Both the position numbers and the translations under genes were made by a program. Under the pieces are notes generated by a model. That model was not told where the DNA came from. It ran no database searches and saw only the letters and a program-made list of their open reading frames with translations. This document shows positions 8,480-16,850 of a DNA stretch of 64,000 nucleotides, in pieces (positions within the stretch are counted from its first letter, which is position 1; each line of letters begins with the position of its first letter). The DNA comes from Streptomyces griseus (GTDB taxonomy: Bacteria > Actinomycetota > Actinomycetes > Streptomycetales > Streptomycetaceae). Location: contig NZ_UAVD01000011.1 of assembly GCF_900460065.1 (NCBI RefSeq), positions 1-64,000 of the forward strand. Direction: 5' to 3'.

Positions 8480-10144
8480 TTGGCTGAGTACATCTACACC
8501 ATGCGCAAGACGCGCAAAGCGCACGGCGACAAGGTGATTCTCGATGACGTCAACCTGAACTTCCTGCCCGGCGCGAAGATCGGTGTCGTGGGACCCAACG
8601 GCGCCGGTAAGTCCACGGTGCTGAAGATCATGGCGGGCCTGGAGCAGCCGTCCAACGGCGACGCCTTCCTGTCGCCCGGCTTCACCGTCGGCATCCTCAT
8701 GCAGGAGCCGAAGCTCGACGAGGAGAAGACCGTCCTGGAGAACGTCCAGGACGGCGCCGCCGAGATCATGGGCAAGCTCAAGCGCTTCAACGAGGTCGCC
8801 GAGCTCATGGCGACCGACTACTCCGACGCGCTGATGGAGGAGATGGGCAAGCTCCAGGAGGACCTGGACCACGCGAACGCGTGGGACCTGGACGCCCAGC
8901 TGGAGCAGGCCATGGACGCCCTGGGCTGCCCGCCCGGCGACTGGCCGGTCACCAACCTCTCCGGTGGCGAGAAGCGCCGTGTGGCGCTCTGCAAGCTCCT
9001 CATCGAGGCCCCGGACCTGCTCCTCCTCGACGAGCCCACCAACCACCTGGACGCCGAGTCGGTGAACTGGCTGGAGCAGCACCTCTCGAAGTACGCGGGT
9101 GCCGTCGTCGCCGTCACCCACGACCGCTACTTCCTCAACAACGTCGCCGAGTGGATCCTCGAACTCGACCGCGGCCGCGCGATCCCCTACGAGGGCAACT
9201 ACTCCACCTACCTCGACAAGAAGGCCGCCCGCCTCAAGGTCGAGGGCCGCAAGGACGAGAAGCGCCAGAAGCGCCTCAAGGAGGAGCTGGAGTGGGTCCG
9301 CTCCAACGCCAAGGGCCGCCAGACCAAGTCCAAGGCCCGTCTCGCCCGGTACGAGGAGATGGCGGCCGAGGCCGACAAGATGCGGAAGCTGGACTTCGAG
9401 GAGATCCAGATCCCGCCGGGCCCCCGTCTCGGGTCCATCGTCGTCGAGGTCGAGCACCTCTCGAAGGCCTTCGGCGACAAGGTCCTCATCGACGACCTGT
9501 CGTTCACGCTGCCCCGTAACGGCATCGTCGGCGTCATCGGTCCGAACGGCGCGGGCAAGACCACGCTGTTCAAGATGATCCAGGGCCTGGAGACGCCGGA
9601 CAGCGGCTCGGTCAAGATCGGCGACACGGTCAAGATCTCCTACGTCGACCAGTCCCGCGCCAACATCGACCCGAAGAAGACCCTCTGGGCCGTCGTCTCG
9701 GACGAGCTGGACTACATCAACGTCGGCCAGGTCGAGATGCCCTCCCGCGCCTACGTCTCCGCGTTCGGCTTCAAGGGCCCGGACCAGCAGAAGCCGGCCG
9801 GCGTCCTGTCCGGTGGTGAGCGCAACCGCCTCAACCTGGCGCTGACGCTCAAGGAGGGCGGCAACCTGCTGCTCCTCGACGAGCCCACCAACGACCTCGA
9901 CGTCGAGACGCTCTCCTCGCTGGAGAACGCCCTCCTGGAGTTCCCGGGCGCCGCTGTGGTCATCTCCCACGACCGCTGGTTCCTGGACCGCGTCGCCACG
10001 CACATCCTCGCCTACGAGGGCGACTCCAAGTGGTACTGGTTCGAGGGCAACTTCGAGTCGTACGAGAAGAACAAGATCGAGCGTCTCGGCGCGGACGCGG
10101 CCCGCCCGCACCGCGCCACGTACAAGAAGCTCACGCGAGGCTGA
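8480..10144 (+). CDS. ettA: Energy-dependent translational throttle protein EttA (ABC-F ATPase)
   Basis: 554 aa, matching the ~555 aa of E. coli EttA. It starts at a TTG (LAEYIYTMRKTRKAHGDK, the conserved EttA N-terminus); the ribosome-binding site is weak. It has two ABC ATPase domains, each with Walker A (GPNGAGKST; GPNGAGKTT), signature (NLSGGEKRR; LSGGERNR) and Walker B with LLLDEPTNHLD/LLLDEPTNDLD. The arm and linker typical of EttA are present, including the basic helical stretch DEKRQKRLKEELEWVRSNAKG near residue 260. No transmembrane segment is present. ABC-F proteins of this type bind the ribosomal E site and gate the first elongation cycle according to ADP/ATP. Followed after 5 nt by the thioesterase gene, so co-transcription is likely. 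Confidence 0.93.
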   Translation: MAEYIYTMRKTRKAHGDKVILDDVNLNFLPGAKIGVVGPNGAGKSTVLKIMAGLEQPSNGDAFLSPGFTVGILMQEPKLDEEKTVLENVQDGAAEIMGKLKRFNEVAELMATDYSDALMEEMGKLQEDLDHANAWDLDAQLEQAMDALGCPPGDWPVTNLSGGEKRRVALCKLLIEAPDLLLLDEPTNHLDAESVNWLEQHLSKYAGAVVAVTHDRYFLNNVAEWILELDRGRAIPYEGNYSTYLDKKAARLKVEGRKDEKRQKRLKEELEWVRSNAKGRQTKSKARLARYEEMAAEADKMRKLDFEEIQIPPGPRLGSIVVEVEHLSKAFGDKVLIDDLSFTLPRNGIVGVIGPNGAGKTTLFKMIQGLETPDSGSVKIGDTVKISYVDQSRANIDPKKTLWAVVSDELDYINVGQVEMPSRAYVSAFGFKGPDQQKPAGVLSGGERNRLNLALTLKEGGNLLLLDEPTNDLDVETLSSLENALLEFPGAAVVISHDRWFLDRVATHILAYEGDSKWYWFEGNFESYEKNKIERLGADAARPHRATYKKLTRG

Positions 10145-10149
10145 TCGTC

Positions 10150-10572
10150 TTGGCTCGTCACCTCTACAGCTGCCCCCTGCGCTGGTCGGACATGGACGCC
10201 TTCGGCCACGTCAACAACGTGGTCTTCCTCCGCTACCTGGAGGAGGCGCGCATCGACTTCATGTTCCGGCTGGCGCCCGGGGACGGCTCGCCGTCGTTCT
10301 CCGGCGGGTCCGTCGTGGCCCGTCACGAGATCGACTACGTACGGCCGCTCGTCCACCGGCACGAGCCGGTGACCGTCGAGTCGTGGGTCACGAAGATCGG
10401 CGCCGCGTCGCTGACGATCGCCTATGAGATCAAGGACCCCGAGCAGGTGTACGTGCGCGCCTCGACCGTCGTCGTGCCGTACGACCTGGCGGCGGAGCGG
10501 CCCCGGCGGATCTCCGCCGAGGAGAAGCTCTTCCTCCAGCAGTACCTGGCAGAGGAGCCCGCCGCGGCATGA
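10150..10572 (+). CDS. Acyl-CoA thioesterase, 4-hydroxybenzoyl-CoA thioesterase (hotdog) family
   Basis: 140 aa from a TTG start (LARHLYSCPLRWSDMDAFGHVNNVVFLRYLEEAR). W-x-D-x-D-x-x-G-H-V-N-N is the signature of YbgC/FcbC1-type hotdog thioesterases, with the Asp as catalytic residue. The remaining strands (VVARHEIDYVRPL, EPVTVESWVTKIG, YVRASTVVVPYDL) match the fold. It hydrolyses acyl-CoA thioesters in the cytoplasm; the chain-length preference cannot be read. It lies 5 nt after ettA, and its stop overlaps the next gene by ATGA, so the three genes are probably one transcript. A later ATG (MDAFGH) would cut the catalytic loop and is unlikely. Confidence 0.88.
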   Translation: MARHLYSCPLRWSDMDAFGHVNNVVFLRYLEEARIDFMFRLAPGDGSPSFSGGSVVARHEIDYVRPLVHRHEPVTVESWVTKIGAASLTIAYEIKDPEQVYVRASTVVVPYDLAAERPRRISAEEKLFLQQYLAEEPAAA

Positions 10573-11285
10573 CCGTGCCCGTGCAGTCGCTGCGGTTCGC
10601 CGACGCGAGGGAGGCGGCGGATCTCGCCGCCTTCCTCGGCCGGCTGCTCCACTACGACCGGGCCGCCGCGGTCCGGTTGCAGGCGGGCGGCGGCGACGCG
10701 CTGGCCGTGTTCGGCCGCCCGCCCTCCTTCGAGGTCCTCGCCATCCGCGCCGCCCGCCTGGCCCGCCCCGAGACGCTCGACGTCACGGTGTCGGCCGGGG
10801 AGCTGCTGGAAACCCTGGACGTTCCCGTCCCCGGCGACCCGGCGGGCGCCGCGGAGCCGGGCGCCGGTGCGCTGCCCGCCCCGGTCACCGGGCCGCCCTG
10901 GACCGGTGTCCTGCCACCCCGGGGCCCCTGGCGGGAGCAGCCGGGCCTGCCCGGGCCGGACGCCCTGCGCGCCGCGCTGGACGGGGCCGTCGCCGAGTTC
11001 CGCACCCGGGACGAGGCCCTGCCCGAGGAGCGGCGCACCCGTGCCGAGCGGGACCGTATCGGCCGGGAGATCTGGTCCCGGCCGGTCGGGACCACCGACC
11101 TTCCGCTCCGGGCCGTCCACGCGGCCCAGTCCCTCGGCTTCCTCCGGGCCGACCCGGGGTTCCCGGTGTCGCTGCTCTCCGCGGGCGGCTGGCTCCGGCT
11201 GCGCACCCCGTACGGCTCGATCGCCCTGCGCGGGGCGACGAGCGGCGAGCTCGGCGCCCTGCCCTTCACCGTCGGCCCCCGCTGA
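10569..11285 (+). CDS. Conserved actinobacterial protein of unknown function
   Basis: 238 aa, starting at an ATG that overlaps the thioesterase stop (ATGA), so translation is coupled. I do not recognise a named domain. The N-terminal half (VQSLRFADAREAADLAAFLGRLLHYDRAAAVRLQ) looks like an alpha/beta fold; a Pro/Gly-rich linker runs from about residue 88 to 125. The C-terminal half is rich in charged helices (TRDEALPEERRTRAERDRIGREIW) and ends in a beta-rich segment GGWLRLRTPYGSIAL. No signal peptide or membrane helix is visible. Conserved coupling to a thioesterase would suggest a shared pathway, but no function should be assigned. Confidence 0.75.
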   Translation: MTVPVQSLRFADAREAADLAAFLGRLLHYDRAAAVRLQAGGGDALAVFGRPPSFEVLAIRAARLARPETLDVTVSAGELLETLDVPVPGDPAGAAEPGAGALPAPVTGPPWTGVLPPRGPWREQPGLPGPDALRAALDGAVAEFRTRDEALPEERRTRAERDRIGREIWSRPVGTTDLPLRAVHAAQSLGFLRADPGFPVSLLSAGGWLRLRTPYGSIALRGATSGELGALPFTVGPR

Positions 11286-11315
11286 GCCGAGGCCACTCGC
11301 CCGGGAGCCCGCCGG

Positions 11316-12863
11316 TCACCGCCCGGGCCTCCCGGCCGTCGGGCAGGTGAGGTCCCGCGCGGGCAGCTTCCCGCCGCGCAGGTAGTCGTTGACGGCCCGG
11401 TCGGCGCAGGGCACCGGCCGCAGCCCGTCGCTTCCGCGCCCGTAGACGCCGTGCGCCCGGATGTCCGCCGTCACCAGCCGTGAACCGGTCAGCCTGCGGT
11501 GCAGGGCCAACGCCCCCTCGTACGGGACGTTGTTGTCGCGGCGGGCCTGGAGCATCAGGACCGGCACGTCGTTGCCGATCTCCGTGCCGGGCTCGGCCGG
11601 CTCGGTCTCCCAGAAGGCGCAAGGGGCCGTCATCCCGTTGACGAACGGACCGAAGACGGGCTGTGCGGCCCGGCTGCGCCAGGAGTTCTTCCAGTACGTC
11701 TCCGGGTCGGCCGGCCAGCCGCCGGCCGGCCAGCCGCCGTCCCCGCACATGAACACCGCCCCGCCCAGCATGCTGTCCGCGAGCTCCGGGGAGGCGAGCA
11801 TCTCCAGCATCGCGGCGAGTTCGGGGCCGGGCTCGACCGGCTTCCCTCCGGCCGCGTCCACCAGGTCCCGTACCGTGCCGGCGAGCGCCGCGTCGTACTC
11901 CTCGTGCTGGATCAACTGCCTGAGCACCAGCCGCAGGACGGGGGCGTCGAGCCGCACCCCGGCGACGGGCACCGGGCGTCTCTCCGCCCCGTCGAGGAGC
12001 CGCTGCACCCGGGCCCGCACCTCGGCGGCCGTGCGGCCCAGGGCGTAGGAGCCGTGGCGCCGGGCGGTCCAGCCGGCCCAGGCGTCCAGGGCCTCTTCGA
12101 GCGGCTCCCCGGCCGACCGGAACAGCTCGTACTGGGTGGCCGCCGGGTCGGTGCTGGAGTCGAGCACCATCCGGTCCGCCCGCCCCGGGAACAACTGCGT
12201 GTAGACGGCGCCGAGATCGGCCCCGTACGAGACCCCGTAGTACGAGAGCCGGGGCTCACCCAGCGCCGCCCGGATCGCGTCCATGTCGCGGGCGACATTG
12301 CGTGAGGAGGCGTGCGGGAGCAGCGCGGCGTTGTCCCCGTGCCGGCCGCAGCGCCGCGCGGTGTCCCGGGCCGCACGGACCGACCGGTCGAAGTCCCGGC
12401 GCGCGGAGGTGACGGGGCCGGGCGGCACGGCCGGTGCCGCCGGTGCGCAGCCGACCGGGGTGGAGTCGCCGAGGAAGCGGGGGTCGAAGCCGATCAGGTC
12501 GTAGCGGTCCGCCACGTCCCCCAGGGCCGGTCGCAGGCGCAGGGTGCTGTCCAGCCCGGGCCCGCCCGGCCCGCCCGGGTTGGAGAGGAGGACGCCGCGC
12601 CGCCGCGACGGGTCCGCGGCCCGGATCCGGGAGACGGCGACCCGGATGGTGCGGCCCTGGGGATCGGCGTGGTCGAGGGGCACGGTGACGTCCGCGCACT
12701 GTGCGCCCGCCGCGTTCAGCTCCTCGTACCGGTCCGGGCAGGCCCCCCAGTCGAGGTGGTGGCGCGCGGGGACCGGTGGCGGGGATGCCGCGGTCGCGGG
12801 TGTCGCTCCGGCCAGCAGACCGGCCAGTGCCAGACCGGCGCAGAAGAGGGGGACGACGCGCAT
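11316..12863 (-). CDS. Secreted alpha/beta hydrolase, tripeptidyl aminopeptidase-like (S33)
   Basis: 515 aa. A signal peptide (MRVVPLFCAGLALAGLLAGATPATAA) is followed by an S33-type alpha/beta hydrolase: oxyanion-loop region LLSNPGGPGGPG, nucleophile elbow GVSYGADLG (Ser), a helical cap, and the C-terminal TAP domain with the probable catalytic His in DIRAHGVYG and the closing motif DGLRPVPCADRAVNDYL. Streptomyces tripeptidyl aminopeptidases of this architecture release tripeptides from protein N-termini outside the cell. Length is normal for the family. It is convergent with the gene ending at 11285. The 153 bp upstream to the ABC gene hold a terminator and presumably its promoter. Confidence 0.87.
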   Translation of the reverse strand: MRVVPLFCAGLALAGLLAGATPATAASPPPVPARHHLDWGACPDRYEELNAAGAQCADVTVPLDHADPQGRTIRVAVSRIRAADPSRRRGVLLSNPGGPGGPGLDSTLRLRPALGDVADRYDLIGFDPRFLGDSTPVGCAPAAPAVPPGPVTSARRDFDRSVRAARDTARRCGRHGDNAALLPHASSRNVARDMDAIRAALGEPRLSYYGVSYGADLGAVYTQLFPGRADRMVLDSSTDPAATQYELFRSAGEPLEEALDAWAGWTARRHGSYALGRTAAEVRARVQRLLDGAERRPVPVAGVRLDAPVLRLVLRQLIQHEEYDAALAGTVRDLVDAAGGKPVEPGPELAAMLEMLASPELADSMLGGAVFMCGDGGWPAGGWPADPETYWKNSWRSRAAQPVFGPFVNGMTAPCAFWETEPAEPGTEIGNDVPVLMLQARRDNNVPYEGALALHRRLTGSRLVTADIRAHGVYGRGSDGLRPVPCADRAVNDYLRGGKLPARDLTCPTAGRPGR

Positions 12864-12979
12864 GGCGCTCCTCGGAACAGGGGGAATGACCTGACCGACG
12901 CTACGAGCACACCCGGTGCCGCCACCATCCGGACAGCCCCTCGAACTGTCCTGGTGCCAGCCCTACTTGTGGACCGCCC

Positions 12980-13009
12980 GCCGGGCGTACGGGGTGGCGG
13001 ACGCCCGGC
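12980..13009 (-). terminator. Terminator after the ABC exporter operon
   Basis: GCCGGGCGT and ACGCCCGGC form a 9-bp stem around a 12-nt loop, starting 7 nt after the ABC ATPase stop on the minus strand. There is no U tract, which is common in high-GC actinobacteria. Confidence 0.6.
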
Positions 13010-13016
13010 TGGGCCG

Positions 13017-14021
13017 CTACTCTCCCGGCTCCTTCGGGGCCGTCCCGTGCGCGTCCGGCCAGACGCCGATGTGGTCCTGCTCCAGCTCCAGCAGCACCCG
13101 GTGTTCCATGCCCAGGGCCTGCGTGTAGTCCGCAGGCAGCTGGAGCCGTCCCGCCCGGTCGAGCATCGCGTACTCCCGGGCCACCTGCGACTCCTGGCCC
13201 GTCGCCGCGTCCACCTCCGTGCGGCGCAGCACCTCGGAGGACGTACGGCCGTCGCGGATGGCGACCGTGCGCCGTACCTCGTCCGCCACCGCCTGGTCAT
13301 GGGTGACGATCACGATCGAGGTGCCCAACTCCTCGTTGGCGCGCCGGAACGCGGCGAAGACCTGCTCCCCGGTGGCGGAGTCCAGCTCGCCGGTCGGCTC
13401 GTCCGCGAGCAGCACGGACGGGTTGTTGGCCAGCGCCACGGCGATGGCCACCCGCTGCTGCTGTCCGCCGGAGAGCTGCTGGGGCCGCCGGTCGCGGCAG
13501 TCCGCGATGTCGAGCATGGCGAGCAACGACTCGGCGCGGGAGGCCCGCTCGCGCTTGTCCTTGCCGCCGCGCAACTGCATGGGCAGGGTGATGTTCTGGA
13601 CCGCGGTGAGGTAGGGGAGCAGATTGCGGGCGGTCTGCTGCCAGACGAACCCGACCACGTCCCGGCGGTAGCGCAGCCGTTCCTTCGGGCCCATCGACAG
13701 CAGATCGCAGCCCGCGACCTTCGCCGACCCCGCCGTCGGCACGTCCAGCCCGGCCAGGATGTTCATCAGGGTCGACTTGCCGCTGCCCGACGCCCCGACC
13801 AGGGCCATCAACTCGCCCTCGGTGACCAGCAGGTCGAGACCCTGGAGGGCCTGCACCTCCACCCCGTCCGTGGTGAAGATCCGCACCACGCGGTCGCAGG
13901 CGATCAGCGCGTCGTGCCCGTAGGAGGGGCGGTCCCGGCGGGCCGCGGCCCGCCGCTCCAGCTCCGCCAGCGTCGTTTCGGCCGCGCGGGCCGTGCCTTC
14001 CGTCTCGGTGGACGAGGTCAT
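13017..14021 (-). CDS. ABC transporter ATP-binding protein (MacB/LolD type)
   Basis: 334 aa. Walker A GASGSGKST, signature LSGGQQQR and Walker B VLLADEPTGELD are all present, and the spacing and sequence match ATPases that pair with FtsX/MacB permeases. The N-terminal ~40 residues and a C-terminal ~60-residue extension (after VAIRDGRTSSEVLRR) are additions to the minimal domain. The C-terminal piece (EYAMLDRAGRLQLPADYTQALGM) resembles a small beta-hairpin module and may be regulatory. The ATG at 14021 has AGGAG upstream and overlaps the permease stop by ATGA, so this is the last gene of a three-gene operon with two very large permeases. Confidence 0.92.
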   Translation of the reverse strand: MTSSTETEGTARAAETTLAELERRAAARRDRPSYGHDALIACDRVVRIFTTDGVEVQALQGLDLLVTEGELMALVGASGSGKSTLMNILAGLDVPTAGSAKVAGCDLLSMGPKERLRYRRDVVGFVWQQTARNLLPYLTAVQNITLPMQLRGGKDKRERASRAESLLAMLDIADCRDRRPQQLSGGQQQRVAIAVALANNPSVLLADEPTGELDSATGEQVFAAFRRANEELGTSIVIVTHDQAVADEVRRTVAIRDGRTSSEVLRRTEVDAATGQESQVAREYAMLDRAGRLQLPADYTQALGMEHRVLLELEQDHIGVWPDAHGTAPKEPGE

Positions 14022-16849
14022 CGGGAGTCTCCTGCCCTGAGTTCGGTGATCGATCCGCGGCGGCTCGCCCACCACGCCTGCACGCCCGCGACCGCGGCGG
14101 CGAGCGCCACGACGCCGGCGGCCGGCAGCCCCAGCGACCAGAGGTCGGTGCGCAGGAGGACGGGGCTCGTGTCCGATCCGGCGACGCCCGCGAGGGCCAG
14201 CGGCACGAGATCGACGCCGGGGGAGAGCAGGGCGATCGTCGCCCAGCCCGTGAACAGCCCGCCGCCGGCCGCCAGCAGGGCCTGCGGTGTCGCCTCGAAG
14301 GCCAGCAGCCGCCTGCCCTGCCCGGTGGTGAGCCCCATCGTGCGCAGCCGGGCCAGCAGCGTCTTGCGCTCCGGCGCGGTCTGGAGCAGCGACAGCAGGA
14401 CGGCCAGCAGCGCGTATCCGGCGCCCGCCGCGACGGCCGCGAGGTAGATCCGCTCGGCCCCCGCCTGCATCGGGGTGTCGACGTACCGCGCGCGCTCCTC
14501 GGAACGCAGCTGCACGGCGTACTCCGCGCCGCTCTCCTCGACCGCCGCGCGGAGCTTCCCGGGGTCCGGGGCGCCGGTGAGGAGCAGCGTGGTGGGCGTC
14601 CGCTCCTCCAGGGCGGCGGAGTTCACGATCAGGAAGTTCTCGGTGGTGAGCGAGGCGGCGTGCGGGGTGGTCCCGACGATCTGGACCTTGAAGTTCCCGG
14701 ACAGCGTGTCGAGGTACTGCGGCTGCCCGCCCAGGCGGGCCGCCACCGCCGGGGAGGCGATGGCCGGCAGGACGCGCTCCGGGCCGGAACTCCCGCCCTC
14801 GGGCAGGGGGGCCGAGGAGCCGGTGGCCTTGAGCCGGGCGGCCGGGAAGGCCGGCAGCCCGGTCGCGCGGGCCAGTTCGGCGTACCGGGCGGGATCGACG
14901 CCCACCACGGTCGCCGCCCCCACGTCCTGGGCGCCGCCCGTACCGTCGCCGTCCGCTGCGCCGTCACCGGCCGCGGGCGCCGGCAGGGCCACGCTGTGCT
15001 CGACGCGCAGCGGTGCCGCGGCCCGTACGCCGTCCAGCTCGCGCACGGTGCGGACCAGCTCGTCGGGGAGCGTCGTCCGCTCGCTCACGCCGCTGATCCG
15101 TGCGTCCGCGCCGACGGCCGCCAGCGCCGCGTCGTCCCGCGCGTCCCCGATCCCGGCGATCACCGAGCCGCCGAACGCCGCCGTGGCCAGCGCCAGCAGC
15201 AGGGCCAGCAGCGGCAGTGCCCCGCCCGCCGACGAACGGCCGGCCCGGGCCAGCGACAGGAAGCCGATCGCCCCGCGCAGCCGGGCCATCGGACGCGCGG
15301 CGAGCCGCAGCGGCAGCGGGTAGAGGCGCACCAGCACCAGCGCGGCGATCAGCGCGACCAGCACCGGAGCGGCGCTGACCAGCAGGTCGGTGCCGCCGTC
15401 GGACGACGTACCGCGGCGGCGCAGCGCCGTCACCGCGCCGACCGCCAGCACCAGCAGGGTCAGTTCGGCCACGGTCCGCCGACGCGAGGGCCGGGCGCTC
15501 ACCATGTCCTCGCGGGCCCCGTGCAGCGTGGGCCGGACGTGCTGGAGCGTCGTCCGCAACGGCAGGGCGACGCACACCAGGAGGCCGACGCCGGCCGCCG
15601 CCAGCGCCCCCGGCCACCACCGGCCGTCGCCCACGGTCAGCACCGCCAGCAGCAGCCCGAGCGCGGTCGCGGGCAGCACGGTCACCGCGGTCTCCGCGAG
15701 CAGCCGCCCGCCGATCCCGCGCAGCGAGCCGCCGCGTGAGCGCATCAGCGCCAGTTCGCCGCGGCGGCGGGCGCCGATCAGGGCCCCCGTCATCAGCAGC
15801 ACGACGGCGGCCACGGAGCCGATGCCGAGGGCGGCGACCGCGATCACGGGGCTGATCGCGTCGCGCATCCGCGCGTTGGCCTCCACGATGTGGCCGAGAC
15901 CGGTGGCGAACACCGCGGTGTCCCCGGCGGTCCCCCGGACCTTCAGCAGCCCGGGACCGCTCTCCAGCGAGGCGATGACGGAGGTGAGCCGGGCGCCGTC
16001 GGGGCCGGTCAGCCCGGCCGGGTCGGGCGGGATCCGCCAGAAGAGCGCCGGTTCGGTGGCCGTGCTCAGGAGCGCGGGACCGGTGTCCTCGGCCAGCAGG
16101 ACGGTGCCGGTCCAGTAGTACACCGGGAACGGGGCCTCGGGGTCCGGGACCAGGGAGGGGGAGCGCAGCAGCGGATCGGCGGACCAGTAGCTGCCGCGCG
16201 GATCGCGCGGGGCCACGATGCCGGTGATCGTCACCGTGATCGGTTCCTGGGCCGCGGTGAGCAGCTCGACGGTCGCGCCGACCTTCACCTTCAGCTCGGC
16301 CGCGGTCTCCTCGGTGACCGCGCCCTGCACCGCACGGGTGTCCGATGTGACCTCCCGGGGCGTCGTCGGCCAGGCACCCGAGGCCAGGGTGGCGTGGTCC
16401 TTCAGCCCCGACTGCGCCACATAGGTGAGCCGCGGCGGAATCGCGTCGGGCCGCGGCAGCCAGGGCTCGCTCGCGACGGCCGGCTTCGTGGTGCGCACGC
16501 CGTGCGCCACCGACGAGGTGTCGGCGCGCAGCGGCGCGGGCAGCACCTTCAGGAGCCCGGCGCCGACCCGTGCCAGCTCGGGGCTCCGCGCCTCGGCCTC
16601 GCGCTGCGCCTGCGGCAGTTCCAGGCCGGGCTGCGGCCGGGCGACCTCCATGACGCTGCGGCTCGGGGCCGCCGACCGGATGTCGTGGCGCAGCCCCTTC
16701 GTCTCGTACGCGTCCACGGCCCGCGGGAACGCCGCGGCGAGGAACGCCGTCACCAGCACCAGCACCGCGAGCGCGGTCGCCGCGCCGGGCGCGGTCCGCA
16801 GCCGGGTCCTGATCCACGGGGCGGTGGCCGCCCGGTTGTTGTGACGCAT
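14018..16849 (-). CDS. Large FtsX/MacB-type ABC permease
   Basis: 943 aa. One N-terminal TM segment (GAATALAVLVLVTAFLAAAFP) is followed by a large extracytoplasmic domain of roughly 280 residues, then groups of TM helices (VIAVAALGIGSVAAVVLLMTGALIGARRRGELALMRSRGGS is typical of the FtsX core), a second extracytoplasmic domain and a C-terminal set of TM helices. The tandem FtsX duplication gives a permease about twice the usual MacB length. Such systems act as mechanotransmitters or exporters of lipids, peptides or antibiotics; the substrate is not deducible. The start lies 1 nt after the stop of the preceding permease gene, and the stop overlaps the ATPase gene. Confidence 0.88.
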   Translation of the reverse strand: MRHNNRAATAPWIRTRLRTAPGAATALAVLVLVTAFLAAAFPRAVDAYETKGLRHDIRSAAPSRSVMEVARPQPGLELPQAQREAEARSPELARVGAGLLKVLPAPLRADTSSVAHGVRTTKPAVASEPWLPRPDAIPPRLTYVAQSGLKDHATLASGAWPTTPREVTSDTRAVQGAVTEETAAELKVKVGATVELLTAAQEPITVTITGIVAPRDPRGSYWSADPLLRSPSLVPDPEAPFPVYYWTGTVLLAEDTGPALLSTATEPALFWRIPPDPAGLTGPDGARLTSVIASLESGPGLLKVRGTAGDTAVFATGLGHIVEANARMRDAISPVIAVAALGIGSVAAVVLLMTGALIGARRRGELALMRSRGGSLRGIGGRLLAETAVTVLPATALGLLLAVLTVGDGRWWPGALAAAGVGLLVCVALPLRTTLQHVRPTLHGAREDMVSARPSRRRTVAELTLLVLAVGAVTALRRRGTSSDGGTDLLVSAAPVLVALIAALVLVRLYPLPLRLAARPMARLRGAIGFLSLARAGRSSAGGALPLLALLLALATAAFGGSVIAGIGDARDDAALAAVGADARISGVSERTTLPDELVRTVRELDGVRAAAPLRVEHSVALPAPAAGDGAADGDGTGGAQDVGAATVVGVDPARYAELARATGLPAFPAARLKATGSSAPLPEGGSSGPERVLPAIASPAVAARLGGQPQYLDTLSGNFKVQIVGTTPHAASLTTENFLIVNSAALEERTPTTLLLTGAPDPGKLRAAVEESGAEYAVQLRSEERARYVDTPMQAGAERIYLAAVAAGAGYALLAVLLSLLQTAPERKTLLARLRTMGLTTGQGRRLLAFEATPQALLAAGGGLFTGWATIALLSPGVDLVPLALAGVAGSDTSPVLLRTDLWSLGLPAAGVVALAAAVAGVQAWWASRRGSITELRAGDSR

Positions 16850-16850
16850 G

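Noticed and set aside
7694..10111. Minus-strand open frame of about 800 codons opposite ettA
   Set aside because: Shadow of ettA, whose motifs and length match EttA exactly.
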